NCBI GenBank assembly: GCA_028726625.1 | Contig: JAQYPT010000101.1 | Location: forward strand, 1 to 47,645 | Length of the DNA stretch: 47,645 nucleotides | Reading direction: 5' to 3' | From: Prevotellaceae bacterium | GTDB lineage: Bacteria > Bacteroidota > Bacteroidia > Bacteroidales > Bacteroidaceae | Shown: piece by piece, positions 8,258 to 17,110 of the stretch | How the letters are laid out: each line of letters begins with the position of its first letter | Position numbering within the stretch: position 1 is the first letter of the stretch | Notes under the pieces: model-generated | The model's input: the letters and a program-made list of their open reading frames with translations, nothing else | Databases searched by the model: none | Told to the model about the DNA's origin: nothing | Made by a program: the position numbers and the translations under genes

Positions 8258-8938
8258 TTAGAAAATTTTACCGAATGCGATGTTAATGAAAGTCTTGGTT
8301 AGTATTTTCATATCGAACCACCATGACCGATGTTCCAGATAATACAAGTCGAGATCCAGTCGTTTCAGCATTTTCTCCATGGTGTCTGTGTAGCCGTTGT
8401 ATAGGGTTGCATACGAGGTGACGCCAGGACGGATTTGGTAAAGATAGGCGTACCTGGAATCGTGCTGCATGATTTGGTCGATGTAGAACTTTCGTTCCGG
8501 TCGTGGTCCGATGAAGGCCATGTCCCCTTTGATCACGTTCCATAGCTGCGGCAGTTCGTCCAAGTGGTGCGTGCGCAGGTATCTCCCTATTTTGGTCATG
8601 CGCTTGTCGTGCTGATGTCTGTAAAGTTGCGGTCCATCTTTCTCTGCGTCGATGCACATGCTGCGGAACTTGTAAATGGTGAAAGGTCGGCCGAAGCGCC
8701 CGATGCGTTCCTGTTTGAAGATCACGGGTCCGCCGTCTTCACGCTTCACCAAGCAGTAGCAAAGCAGAAACAAGGGTGAGAAAACAATCAGTGCAAGGAT
8801 GGCTATCAAGAAATCGGCAGCGCGCTTGATGTTGCGCTCCAACTCGTTCATACCGTCGGGAATGAACCGAGGGTTCTTGATGTCGTCATTGTATTTGATG
8901 TAGGGCGGGATTGTCTTCACCATGTGCACTTTTATCAT
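8258..8938 (-). CDS. priming sugar transferase (undecaprenyl-phosphate glycosyl-1-phosphate transferase family)
   Basis: Starts polysaccharide repeat synthesis by moving a sugar-1-phosphate onto undecaprenyl phosphate at the inner membrane. It has 226 residues. An N-terminal membrane segment (KRAADFLIAILALIVFSPLF, about residues 38-57) precedes the bacterial sugar transferase core. The core has GGPVIFKQERIGRFGRPF, YKFRSM, HHLDELPQLWNVIKGDMAFIGPRPE and RPGVTSYATLYNG. The short form lacks the extra N-terminal membrane segments of WbaP/WcaJ. It is the last gene of the polysaccharide operon, separated by about 200 bp from LicD. Its base composition is closer to chromosomal housekeeping genes than to the AT-rich genes just upstream. 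A start at Met6 is also possible. Confidence 0.92.
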   Translation of the reverse strand: MIKVHMVKTIPPYIKYNDDIKNPRFIPDGMNELERNIKRAADFLIAILALIVFSPLFLLCYCLVKREDGGPVIFKQERIGRFGRPFTIYKFRSMCIDAEKDGPQLYRHQHDKRMTKIGRYLRTHHLDELPQLWNVIKGDMAFIGPRPERKFYIDQIMQHDSRYAYLYQIRPGVTSYATLYNGYTDTMEKMLKRLDLDLYYLEHRSWWFDMKILTKTFINIAFGKIF

Positions 8939-9139
8939 ATAACGCAGCTTTACTTGGCTTATTATGTGCGATGCTTCATATTTTTGAATGAGGTGAATTC
9001 CAACAAGTAAATGTACTACGATGAAACTGTAATGGATTTCAATCAGCTAACAGGTTACTGATACTTTATCTTATTTTTTTCGGCAGACAGTTGCATTCTT
9101 TCAAACAAACCCCTATCGAGCGTATTTTTGTTCCTTTCG

Positions 9140-10009
9140 TTACATTCTTTTGCCAAACATCTTTTCTATAATCTCCTTTCGAGAGTATCTTTTGTCTAAA
9201 TCTATAAAATATCGGTAGTGTTGTGATTGGCGCTGTGTGGCTGGCGGAGGAGTCATGTAGTCGCCGTAATATGTTTTCAAAACTTTGTCATAGTTTGAGG
9301 GTACGGTTATTTCCAAATTCTCAAAAGGTAATATTATTCCATCTCCGAACCAGTCTTTAGAAAATACCACACTTAGACTGCTTTTTACGGCATAAGTCCA
9401 TATCTTATTTGTTTCTGGAATAGAAAGCAAAACTCCTTGTATCTTCTTAATACCCATCTTGGCAATACCTCTAAACGGTTTAAGAATGTTGTAAAACAGC
9501 CACTTTGGCAAAAAGCTAATTTCACCTTTCTTAAGATGTGTGCGTATCTCGATTGAAGAATAGGTTCTGTAACTCCGTCCATACACAAGCCACAGTATCC
9601 TGTATATCCAATTTATTCTTTTCAGAAACTTTCCCTTATGGCTATCGTAATTATCCAAAGGGAAAATATCTAAATATAATCCCATTAATGCCTCACCCTC
9701 ACGCTCTATGATAGTAGAGTTGCGGTCGCAAAATTTGGCAAAGTATAAGTAATATCCCTTATCTTTAATATCTATTATTTCATAGTTTGTTCCATTTAAA
9801 GAACCTCTAAGTGATAGCAGTCTATCGTAATCCTTTCGTGGCATCCATACGTCTATATCATCATCCCAAGGAATCATGCCTTTATGTCTTACTGCTCCCA
9901 ATGCCGTACCATATGCGGCATAATAAGTAAGGTGATGTTCATGACAAAATGCTATAAATGCCTTGAAAAGGGTAAGTAAGCTATTGTTTAATTGAGAATC
10001 CATACTCAA
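9140..10009 (-). CDS. LicD family protein
   Basis: Probable nucleotidyltransferase-fold phosphotransferase that decorates surface glycan, with phosphocholine in the best-known members. The 289-residue cytoplasmic protein has the LicD signature YAAYGTALGAVRHKG followed by MIPWDDDIDVWMPRKDY near residues 32-63. The Asp cluster is the metal site in this fold. The rest (LYLDIFPLDNYD, TYYGDYMTPPP) also fits LicD. It is 12 bp downstream of a GT2 gene inside the polysaccharide operon. The group it transfers cannot be read from sequence. Its DNA is clearly AT-rich. Confidence 0.85.
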   Translation of the reverse strand: MSMDSQLNNSLLTLFKAFIAFCHEHHLTYYAAYGTALGAVRHKGMIPWDDDIDVWMPRKDYDRLLSLRGSLNGTNYEIIDIKDKGYYLYFAKFCDRNSTIIEREGEALMGLYLDIFPLDNYDSHKGKFLKRINWIYRILWLVYGRSYRTYSSIEIRTHLKKGEISFLPKWLFYNILKPFRGIAKMGIKKIQGVLLSIPETNKIWTYAVKSSLSVVFSKDWFGDGIILPFENLEITVPSNYDKVLKTYYGDYMTPPPATQRQSQHYRYFIDLDKRYSRKEIIEKMFGKRM

Positions 10010-10021
10010 AAATATTAAAAA

Positions 10022-10777
10022 TTAGATTAGAAACTTAACGAATGCTCTGTATGCGTAATGTAAATAATAATACATGGAGGAAATCAAACCTAAGTGTTCA
10101 TGGTGTCTGTATATATACCATTGCCAAGTACATAGTTTTAACTTATTGGCTGTAATAGAATTAGAATGTATGCGGTAGACAGCAGTTACAGTATTTGTGT
10201 TGAGAGCTGTCCAACCATGTCTTAAAATATCCAACCATAACACATAGTCTTCATGATGAACGTTCTTCTGCATCACTTTTCCTACCTTTTGAGTATCGTA
10301 AATGCCTGTAAGATTTCCTATTGTGTTCCCTTTAAGGTACTTGGCGTATGTAAGGCTTTCTGGCGCATGTACAATCCTATTGTTTCGCTTGCCTTGTGCA
10401 TCCATTTTTTCATAATCAGAATATACAATAGCTACTTCTTTATTGTCGAATAATGGTATTTGATCGGTTAGCTTGTTGGGAAGCCATTTGTCATCACTAT
10501 CACAAAAGGCGATGTATCGTCCTTTAGCATGCGTTATGGAGTTATTGCGTGCTGCAGCTGGACCTTTGTTTCCATCTAAAAAAAATACGTTGATACGTTT
10601 GTCACATTGCGTTATTTGCTGTAAGAGTTTTATTGTTGATATATCTGTAGACCCATCATCTGTAATCAAAATCTCAAAATTTTGATATGTTTGTTGTAAG
10701 ATACTATCTACACATTCTTTTATGTAAATACCAGAGTTATAACAGGGGATGATGACAGAAACTAAATCGGTGTTCAT
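10022..10777 (-). CDS. family 2 glycosyltransferase (first of a pair)
   Basis: A 251-residue cytoplasmic or membrane-associated GT-A enzyme. VSVIIPCYNSGIYIKECVDS opens the nucleotide-binding fold, ITDDGSTD follows, and AFCDSDDKWLP holds the metal-binding DxD-type motif at about residue 90. HHEDYVLWLDILRHG near residue 175 is the usual acceptor-side ED motif of this subgroup. A hydrophobic C-terminus (SSMYYYLHYAYRAFVKFLI) may associate with the membrane. The sugar is unknown. Its first codons and about 40 bp upstream are nearly the same as those of the next GT2 gene upstream in the operon, a sign of duplication or recombination. Confidence 0.88.
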   Translation of the reverse strand: MNTDLVSVIIPCYNSGIYIKECVDSILQQTYQNFEILITDDGSTDISTIKLLQQITQCDKRINVFFLDGNKGPAAARNNSITHAKGRYIAFCDSDDKWLPNKLTDQIPLFDNKEVAIVYSDYEKMDAQGKRNNRIVHAPESLTYAKYLKGNTIGNLTGIYDTQKVGKVMQKNVHHEDYVLWLDILRHGWTALNTNTVTAVYRIHSNSITANKLKLCTWQWYIYRHHEHLGLISSMYYYLHYAYRAFVKFLI

Positions 10778-10814
10778 AAGTGGTTTATTCTATAAGTCCA
10801 AAGAGTTGTCTTTG
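10748..10814 (-). repeat. duplicated leader/N-terminus segment, copy 1
   Basis: This covers the first ten codons of the downstream GT2 gene plus about 35 bp of non-coding DNA before it. It matches the corresponding segment of the other GT2 gene at nearly every base, including the non-coding part ATAAGTGGTTTATT. Confidence 0.8.
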
Positions 10815-10857
10815 AATAGGAAATCATAAATACTCATTTGCAGTATTACTTATTAAG

Positions 10858-11667
10858 TTATGCCATTAAATTTCTAATAGTTGCTACAATACGCGAGATA
10901 AAAAGCAATGGATCATATTTACTTATATGAGGAAGATAAACGTGGTGGTATGCGCTTATTAATTTCCTTGCAATTTCTAACCGTTGTTTGAAATTCCTTT
11001 TAGTATAGGTTGCTGAATTATCACGCTTTACTCTATAATAGATAACGTCAGATTTTGCAAAGGAGAATCCATTAATCTTATCTGAAATAAGAAACATAAA
11101 GAAAGCATCTTCTCCTATTGAAAGCTGATTATTAAATCGTCTGTTTTCAATAATTGCTTTTGGTATCAACTTTACACAAGCTGTAGACAAAAAACTACGC
11201 ACCTTAAATTTTGATACATGGTTGATGTCTTTTAAATTTAGATAAGTAGCATGAAGATAGTAGGGTAGTTGCTTTTGGGTCTTCTCTTCTATTTGTATTA
11301 CGTTAGAAATCATTATATAGTCGGGATTTACTACTTCTAATAATCCTTTTAGATAATTATGTGACACCCAATCGTCGTCGTCAATAAAAGTAATGTATTC
11401 TCCCTGTGCATTGTCCAACCCTATGTTGCGAGCATTAGATACGCCTGCAACGTCGGTTTGCAAAAGCAGGGTTTTGATACCTTGAAACTTTTGTTGCAAA
11501 AACAACTTAATGTCAGTATGATAAGGTTCGTTGCATCCATTCAGTACTATAATAACTTCGTAGTGTTGTTTGTCTATATCTTGTTTTGAGACACTCTCTA
11601 AGCATCTGTAAATATAGTTGGCTGGTTTGTAGGTGGGTATGATGACAGATATTAAATCGGTGTTCAT
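10858..11667 (-). CDS. family 2 glycosyltransferase (second of a pair)
   Basis: A 269-residue GT-A enzyme: ISVIIPTYKPANYIYRCLES at the start, VSNARNIGLDNAQGEY around residue 75, then FIDDDDWVSHNYLKG carrying the Asp metal motif, and SIGEDAFFMFLISDK as the conserved ED segment near residue 170. The sugar is unknown. Beyond the first residues (MNTD-SVIIP) it is only family-level similar to its neighbour, so the shared 5' end looks like a recombined leader and not a whole-gene duplication. A TATCTTTG box about 140 bp upstream may give it and the downstream genes extra transcription. Confidence 0.87.
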   Translation of the reverse strand: MNTDLISVIIPTYKPANYIYRCLESVSKQDIDKQHYEVIIVLNGCNEPYHTDIKLFLQQKFQGIKTLLLQTDVAGVSNARNIGLDNAQGEYITFIDDDDWVSHNYLKGLLEVVNPDYIMISNVIQIEEKTQKQLPYYLHATYLNLKDINHVSKFKVRSFLSTACVKLIPKAIIENRRFNNQLSIGEDAFFMFLISDKINGFSFAKSDVIYYRVKRDNSATYTKRNFKQRLEIARKLISAYHHVYLPHISKYDPLLFISRIVATIRNLMA

Positions 11668-11705
11668 AAGTGGTTTATTTTATAATTCCAATGAGTTGTC
11701 TTTAT
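11639..11705 (-). repeat. duplicated leader/N-terminus segment, copy 2
   Basis: This is the second copy of the shared 5' segment. The non-coding half keeps the same order of words (AAATCGGTGTTCATAAGTGG, then TTTAT, CCAA and GAGTTGTCTTT on the plus strand) with about six substitutions relative to the other copy. Confidence 0.8.
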
Positions 11706-11805
11706 TTGTACACCTCTAAATTTTGTAGCGCTATCAGTTATGACAAATACTTATTGCGTGCTATTGTTTACTTTATCTGTTTGGCTAATTATATTTTTCT
11801 TATTA

Positions 11806-11813
11806 CAAAGATA
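11806..11813 (-). promoter_or_regulatory. internal -7 promoter box TATCTTTG
   Basis: An exact match to the Bacteroidetes TAnnTTTG box in the 217-bp gap between WbsX and the GT2 gene. No good TTTG -33 element stands at the right distance, so strength is uncertain. Confidence 0.45.
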
Positions 11814-11884
11814 ATTATAGTTTTTTGATTAAGGATAGTATTTATTCTAATATGCTGTACAGATACATGCAGGCAGCTTTCGAA

Positions 11885-13030
11885 TTACACAATAGTTTCT
11901 TTGATGGCATCTAAAAAGCCATGCCCATATTTAAGGTCGGGTTCAACATAGTTGCCTTCTCCCCATTCGTTCCATGCTCGAAGAAAGAGTATTCGATGTT
12001 CCATGTCTTTATTTTTAATAACGTTCAATGCGTCTTGAATGTGCTTTTTAAAGGTTGTAGGAGTGGCATTTACATATACCCCCTCGCTGTTTCCTGCTCG
12101 TGGCGTTCTGTCCCATTGGGGAAATATTGAGGGATATACGTTTTGCCAACTGTCCTCTGGGGCGAAGAAATGTTGCATTATCTTTTCGTAATTAATACAA
12201 TGTGTGGGCAAGAATGGCAAGTACTGATGCAGCAGTTTTTTGGCAATGCGTGCGTATTTTCCCATGCAGAGCATTTCAGCGCGCGACTTACCAAACGAAT
12301 TGATGCCATCGAACCCTAAGTTGAGTAAATCGTTATACACCTTTTCACTTGATTGTAAATTAGGAGTAACACGCCTTAGGGCGCCATCTGCATTGCGTCG
12401 TAACGTTGATGTAGAGTTGCACATGGCGATGAAGTAAATGTCTTTCAACCCATTCTCTTTTGCTAAACGCTGCCATGTCTTTATAAAGTTAGACACATCG
12501 CGAAAATTGTAAGGGTCGAAGATGGTAAACAGCGGTTTGCCTTCAATGGTTATGTAGCGTTTATCCCTAAAGGCAGGCAATACTTCTTGAAAGTGCATGG
12601 TATAATCTTCTTCACCAAGATATCGTTGCTCCACTATCATGCGGTCTTTTCCTCCATTCTCCCATGTAGACGTTTTCCATGAATGGTTTGCCCATGCTAA
12701 GCAAAATGGGAAGTCGGGTTTTCCGCTTTGCAACACTTCGTTGAAAGGACGCTGCAGCAGTCTCTTGCCGTTGCCAAACCAGTAGTGCCAATAGCAAAAG
12801 CCCTCTATGCCAGTTTCGCGAGCCATTTGCGCTTGTTGCTCTCGAACCTCTGGCAGGCGCAGGTCGTAAAACCCCAAATCCGCAGGTATGCGTGGTTGAT
12901 AATGTCCCTTAAACAGTGGCTTCGCCTTTGCTACATTTGTCCACTCGGTGAACCCCTTTCCCCAATACTTGTCATTTTCGGGAATGGGATGAAACTGTGG
13001 AAGATAGTATGCTATTACTCTCGCTTTCAT
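11885..13030 (-). CDS. WbsX family glycosyltransferase (GH99-like fold)
   Basis: A 381-residue protein opening with ARVIAYYLPQFHPIPENDKYWG, then GFTEWTNVAKAKPLFKGHYQPRIPADLGFYDLR. This is the invariant start of the WbsX/DUF family found in O-antigen and capsule clusters. FCYWHYWFGNGKRLL, CLAWANHSW and the late FLRAWNEWGEGNYVEPD are further family signatures. Members are annotated as polysaccharide-building glycosyltransferases because of their location, while the fold resembles GH99 hydrolases, so the chemistry is uncertain. It lies 21 bp after the fucosyltransferase-like gene and is in the cytoplasm (no signal peptide). Confidence 0.9.
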   Translation of the reverse strand: MKARVIAYYLPQFHPIPENDKYWGKGFTEWTNVAKAKPLFKGHYQPRIPADLGFYDLRLPEVREQQAQMARETGIEGFCYWHYWFGNGKRLLQRPFNEVLQSGKPDFPFCLAWANHSWKTSTWENGGKDRMIVEQRYLGEEDYTMHFQEVLPAFRDKRYITIEGKPLFTIFDPYNFRDVSNFIKTWQRLAKENGLKDIYFIAMCNSTSTLRRNADGALRRVTPNLQSSEKVYNDLLNLGFDGINSFGKSRAEMLCMGKYARIAKKLLHQYLPFLPTHCINYEKIMQHFFAPEDSWQNVYPSIFPQWDRTPRAGNSEGVYVNATPTTFKKHIQDALNVIKNKDMEHRILFLRAWNEWGEGNYVEPDLKYGHGFLDAIKETIV

Positions 13031-13051
13031 TGTTTGTTTTTTTTATCGTTC

Positions 13052-13861
13052 TTAATTTTGTTGCAATACATACTGAATAGGAATGCCACCTAATTCCGCC
13101 GCTATTTGTGAGTATGAGGAATAATAACTCCCCAAGATCTTAGTAGTTTTACTCAGTGCAAAAAGTTCTGAAACCGCCATTTTCATACCTAACAAAGAAG
13201 AACGAGACAATTCTATATTTGCAAATAATACCCTATAAGAAAACTTGTTTTGCATGAACTCTTTTACTTCCTTGTCATCCGAAGCGATGTAGAAAGTTAC
13301 TTTCGCATCTTTCTCAATTTCTCTTTCCATAAACTCGACAAAACTGCTTATTGGTGATTCTTGTATAGACATCGTGTTATCTGTTCGTCTGATATGAATA
13401 CCAATGGTGTGGTTTGTAAATTGTCTTGTCATTTCGTCAATCATACCTTGTATTTCGGGTGTTGGTATGAAAATTTGTCGTAATGGATACATTTCAGACA
13501 TGTCAAAACAAGAGATAAGTAGCAAGTCTCCTCGTTTGTCTATTATCTTGCTGAAAATATTTTCCTCATTTCGTACGCTGATGTTGTACAAGACCTGCAT
13601 ATAGTTCATGAGAAATATTCTCCGCAGCAAATAATCTTTCCTATAATTAATGCAGTATTTCCATTTTTGGGTATCTTCAACGAAAGTCTTTTCAACAGGT
13701 ATGGGTTGAAACAAATCTGAGAATTTTGCATTCAGACCCTCATATTGATTCCAAAATATGCGTAAGGGACGATTTATCTTTTTAGCTATGTGTATGGCAG
13801 ATGCAATAGCGCGCATCCGATTGCATAGTCCAGCTGTTGGAATAAGATGTACTTGATTCAT
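13052..13861 (-). CDS. fucosyltransferase-like glycosyltransferase (HxRRTD type)
   Basis: A 269-residue GT-B-like protein. VHLIPTAGLCNRMRAIASAI at the N-terminus and TIGIHIRRTDN near residue 155 are the two hallmark regions of alpha-fucosyltransferases of the NodZ/FUT8/O-FucT superfamily. In those enzymes the H-x-R-R-x-D loop binds the GDP-fucose. FYIASDDKEVKEFM and the final LGSYYSSYSQIAAELGG match the C-terminal donor half. I infer GDP-fucose as the likely donor. No fucose synthesis genes (gmd, fcl) are in the window, so they must be elsewhere if this is right. The gap to the acyltransferase gene upstream is one base. Confidence 0.75.
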   Translation of the reverse strand: MNQVHLIPTAGLCNRMRAIASAIHIAKKINRPLRIFWNQYEGLNAKFSDLFQPIPVEKTFVEDTQKWKYCINYRKDYLLRRIFLMNYMQVLYNISVRNEENIFSKIIDKRGDLLLISCFDMSEMYPLRQIFIPTPEIQGMIDEMTRQFTNHTIGIHIRRTDNTMSIQESPISSFVEFMEREIEKDAKVTFYIASDDKEVKEFMQNKFSYRVLFANIELSRSSLLGMKMAVSELFALSKTTKILGSYYSSYSQIAAELGGIPIQYVLQQN

Positions 13862-13862
13862 T

Positions 13863-14486
13863 TTATTTTGTTTTGCTTATTTTTATTATTCTCGCCGGTA
13901 TTCCTGCTGCTATTGCATAACTTGGAATATTATGAGTAACCACACTATTGGCACCAATTACCACACAATCGCCAATTGTAACGTTGGACATTATGCATAC
14001 ATTGTTACCTAGCCATACATTATTACCTATTTTAACGTGTCCTTTACTAAAGATGGGGCGTTCTACTGGAGGAATATTTAATGTTTTATTATCCGTGTCT
14101 CCATGGGAATTGTCTGTAATTAAAACATTCGTTCCAGTTAAGAGATTATCTCCGATTATGATACTGTTTGCAGCACTAATGTGGGCTCCTCTGCGTATCA
14201 AACATCTATTGCCTATATGTATTCTTCCTCCCCATGATGTTAGTTGAAGGTCTTTTTCGAGTGTCGTATTATTTCCTATCTCTATATTTTTGCAACCATA
14301 TAAAAATAATGGTTTATAAGAAATGACGGAGTTACCTATTTTTTTGAATTTATGTCTAATATAACCTGTGTATATCCTGTTAAGAATGGATGAGGCATTT
14401 ATAAAACTTATAGTAAAAGGTATGTGTGATAGAAGTAGTCCTATCATATCTAAAACTTTTATAATTGTTTTTTTCATTTGTTTCAT
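13863..14486 (-). CDS. hexapeptide-repeat acyltransferase
   Basis: A 207-residue protein with a left-handed beta-helix. Repeated [IV]-G-x-x-x hexads run from IEIGNNTTLEKD to VVIGANSVVTHNIPSYAIAAGIPARIIK. The NSHG segment near residue 135 supplies the catalytic His of this acetyltransferase class. The N-terminus has a hydrophobic helix (VLDMIGLLLSHIPFTISFI) that could touch the membrane. It probably O- or N-acetylates a sugar of the polysaccharide. It is tightly packed between the polymerase and fucosyltransferase-like genes. Confidence 0.88.
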   Translation of the reverse strand: MKQMKKTIIKVLDMIGLLLSHIPFTISFINASSILNRIYTGYIRHKFKKIGNSVISYKPLFLYGCKNIEIGNNTTLEKDLQLTSWGGRIHIGNRCLIRRGAHISAANSIIIGDNLLTGTNVLITDNSHGDTDNKTLNIPPVERPIFSKGHVKIGNNVWLGNNVCIMSNVTIGDCVVIGANSVVTHNIPSYAIAAGIPARIIKISKTK

Positions 14487-14493
14487 TTAATAA

Positions 14494-15555
14494 TTATACT
14501 TTCCAAAATAAAGTAAGTCCGATTTCTGGAAGTGAATAGTTTAAATACAATAAACCGATTATGGCTGTAATACTAACAGCAACCCATTTTGGGCGTATGG
14601 TGTAATAAATGTTGGCAAATAAAATAATACTAACGGTTTTATATAACATACTGACCCTTTGTCCAAAAACAGGAAGGAATGAAAATGAAGCAAAAAAGAA
14701 GAAACCTAAAGAAAAAACTTTTATCAGTAGTGGTAGATATTTGTTGTGCTTACTAATAGTATCGTAAAAGTATAAAATGTATAAATACAGAAATAATCCA
14801 AACAAATAAATTGGTCCAAAAACATTTGTTGAAGCTGATATCTTTCCTAATTCCGTTCCCTTTTGGTATAATGCCAATTTATTACCTATATATGGCAAAT
14901 TTGTACCAAAATTAACAAAAAAAGACTGCCCCATGATGAATATAAGGTATGAGGCAAAAACAAGGGTAAGCCATTTCGTTCTTTGTTTCTTGTTCATCTC
15001 TTTATTTGATAAGAATAAAATGGGAAGAAGAATAAGGGCTGAATAATGAAAGAAAAAACCAATTAGCAAAATCACAGCGGCAACTTTTCTGTTTCCATCT
15101 CCTATTTTCGTAAGTGCAACAAGTAGGAGTCCTGATAATACGCCAGTTCGTATTTGCATACACTCATGCATGATATAATAATTACTTATATATAGAGCCA
15201 AAAAAAGCAACCAAGTGGAAGAGTATTTTCTAAATGCATACATTTTTATTCCTACTCCTAAAAGCGCATAGAATAAAAATAGCACATGAACATCGTTGGT
15301 AAAAAAGTTGATGATTTGTGAAAAAAGGATGTATGAGTATTCTACGTTATCAGAAGCATTAGGAGAGGTGTAATTCAGAAATGTGTTTTCATAATTAAGA
15401 GAATCGGGATCTATACCCACAGGTCTGAGTCCAGCAACAAGTACTAATAAAAAGCCTAAACTTATATAAATTGCAGTTCTATATTGCTTTATTCGTTCTT
15501 CGAATAAAGCAAAAAAGCAACATATCACGTATATGACAATAACAATATAAGCCAT
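14494..15555 (-). CDS. EpsG family polysaccharide polymerase (Wzy role)
   Basis: A 353-residue integral membrane protein with about ten hydrophobic helices. AGLRPVGIDPDSLNYENTF near residue 43 and HECMQIRTGVLSGLLLVAL near residue 130 are the two conserved EpsG segments. IGFFFHYSALILLPILFL follows, with the H-x-S/T-A motif of Wzy/EpsG proteins. It would join the lipid-linked repeat units on the periplasmic side. Next to a Wzx-like flippase and Wzz it completes a Wzx/Wzy-type pathway. Its DNA is strongly AT-rich, as is usual for polymerase genes. Confidence 0.85.
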   Translation of the reverse strand: MAYIVIVIYVICCFFALFEERIKQYRTAIYISLGFLLVLVAGLRPVGIDPDSLNYENTFLNYTSPNASDNVEYSYILFSQIINFFTNDVHVLFLFYALLGVGIKMYAFRKYSSTWLLFLALYISNYYIMHECMQIRTGVLSGLLLVALTKIGDGNRKVAAVILLIGFFFHYSALILLPILFLSNKEMNKKQRTKWLTLVFASYLIFIMGQSFFVNFGTNLPYIGNKLALYQKGTELGKISASTNVFGPIYLFGLFLYLYILYFYDTISKHNKYLPLLIKVFSLGFFFFASFSFLPVFGQRVSMLYKTVSIILFANIYYTIRPKWVAVSITAIIGLLYLNYSLPEIGLTLFWKV

Positions 15556-15557
15556 CT

Positions 15558-17108
15558 CTACTTTGATTTATACTTAAGAATCAGATGAGCAAGATGTTGC
15601 TTCTCCTCATTGTTTAATCCGAAAGAATACAACAGCAAACTGACAACTATAAAAGAGCCTAAGCTGACAAGGCATAATCTAAGAAAAGGCTGTTCGACTG
15701 TTTGATGAACGCATAAAGCTGCTACATAACTTCCTGTTGTAATGAGACAAGCGGGAATGAGAAACGAACACAAATAGGATGATAGCTCAAATGCGTGGTA
15801 TACTGTTTTAAGAACCCATAAACGCAAAGCATGACCAACGATGCTAAGGATAGTTAATGCTATGAAAAGCATGTATGGAGCTGCACCCATTTTATAAGAT
15901 ATCCATGATAGGGGTAAGCATAATAACATTGTGCTTTCTACGATGATGCAATATTGCTTAATATTTCCTGTTGCATGCACAATAGCCGTAATGGGATTAT
16001 GAAGAGACATACATACCGTATAAACAAGATAAAGCCGTGCGAAGAGTACTGTGTTCGGGGTTACGGCTTGTTGTCCTAACCAAAAGGTCAGTAATGTGTT
16101 CATTTCAAAAAATACAGGTATGGCTACAAGTAATAACATGTAGTAAATAACCTTATTGCTTAATGAAAATATCTTATCTAAGTATGGTGTGTTACCTTCC
16201 GCATACGATTTTATCATGACGGGGCGAAAAGCTATGAACACCGTAGCAACCAACATGTTCAACGCATTATATATTTGGTTGGCTATGGCATAATCGGAGT
16301 TGACGCGAGGAGAGAAGAACGTGTTGAGTAATATTGCGCTACCTTGTATAACCGCTGCGCCTGCTATGGTACCAAAGAGTGTCCAACCCGAGAAAACAGC
16401 GAACTCACGGTAGATGTTTTTTTCTTTTACAAGTACATAGCGACAATTTTTATATCTTTTGAGGGAGAAGAAAAGATATTGAAGTAGCGAGAGAAAGGTA
16501 ATGGCAGACAAGCCGATGCCATACATCTGTAAATGGTCAGCCATCATTTTTCCTACAAATATGGCAAGAAGCAGTTTTAACACGCATTCTATCATGGATA
16601 TAAGCGCATAAATCCACATATCTTCTTGGGCATACACTAAACCCATGAAAGGAATCTGCGCAAAACTGAGTACAAAGGAGAGAATGGAAAAATGAAAAAC
16701 CCACAAGGCAGTATTTAGCCGATGTGTAGGTATGGTCATTTGCGTGGTGATGAAATGAGGTCCCACAAGTTCTAAAACAACAATGATGAGGATGGAAAGA
16801 ATCAGCACAAGGTTTAACGAAACAGAAAATATTTTAGCAACCTTATCCTCTTTTTTCTCACCCAATGCGAACGAGTAAAACCTCTGTGTGGTCATGGCTA
16901 ACACCCCACTAACACTTGCTCCTAAAAGCACAATGCCTGCTACAGCATTGAAAATACCATAGTCTATAACCCCCAAACTTTTCAATACCCACCTTATGGC
17001 GTAAAGATTAATGAGAGAGATGATGAGCATACGAATAAAAAGAATAATGCTGTTGTACGCTATTCTTTTAGTCTTTGTCTGGTTGCTCATCAAACAATCC
17101 ATCTTCAT
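15558..17108 (-). CDS. polysaccharide flippase (Wzx, MOP superfamily)
   Basis: A 516-residue protein with about twelve to fourteen hydrophobic helices. KRIAYNSIILFIRMLIISLINLYAIRWVLKSLGVIDYGIFNAVAGIV is the opening of Bacteroidetes MOP flippases, and TTQRFYSFALGEKKEDK follows helix 2. It would carry undecaprenyl-linked repeat units across the inner membrane. The start overlaps the end of wzz closely (gap of two bases). Internal ATGs at codons 3 and 7 are alternative starts. Confidence 0.9.
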   Translation of the reverse strand: MKMDCLMSNQTKTKRIAYNSIILFIRMLIISLINLYAIRWVLKSLGVIDYGIFNAVAGIVLLGASVSGVLAMTTQRFYSFALGEKKEDKVAKIFSVSLNLVLILSILIIVVLELVGPHFITTQMTIPTHRLNTALWVFHFSILSFVLSFAQIPFMGLVYAQEDMWIYALISMIECVLKLLLAIFVGKMMADHLQMYGIGLSAITFLSLLQYLFFSLKRYKNCRYVLVKEKNIYREFAVFSGWTLFGTIAGAAVIQGSAILLNTFFSPRVNSDYAIANQIYNALNMLVATVFIAFRPVMIKSYAEGNTPYLDKIFSLSNKVIYYMLLLVAIPVFFEMNTLLTFWLGQQAVTPNTVLFARLYLVYTVCMSLHNPITAIVHATGNIKQYCIIVESTMLLCLPLSWISYKMGAAPYMLFIALTILSIVGHALRLWVLKTVYHAFELSSYLCSFLIPACLITTGSYVAALCVHQTVEQPFLRLCLVSLGSFIVVSLLLYSFGLNNEEKQHLAHLILKYKSK

Positions 17109-17110
17109 AT

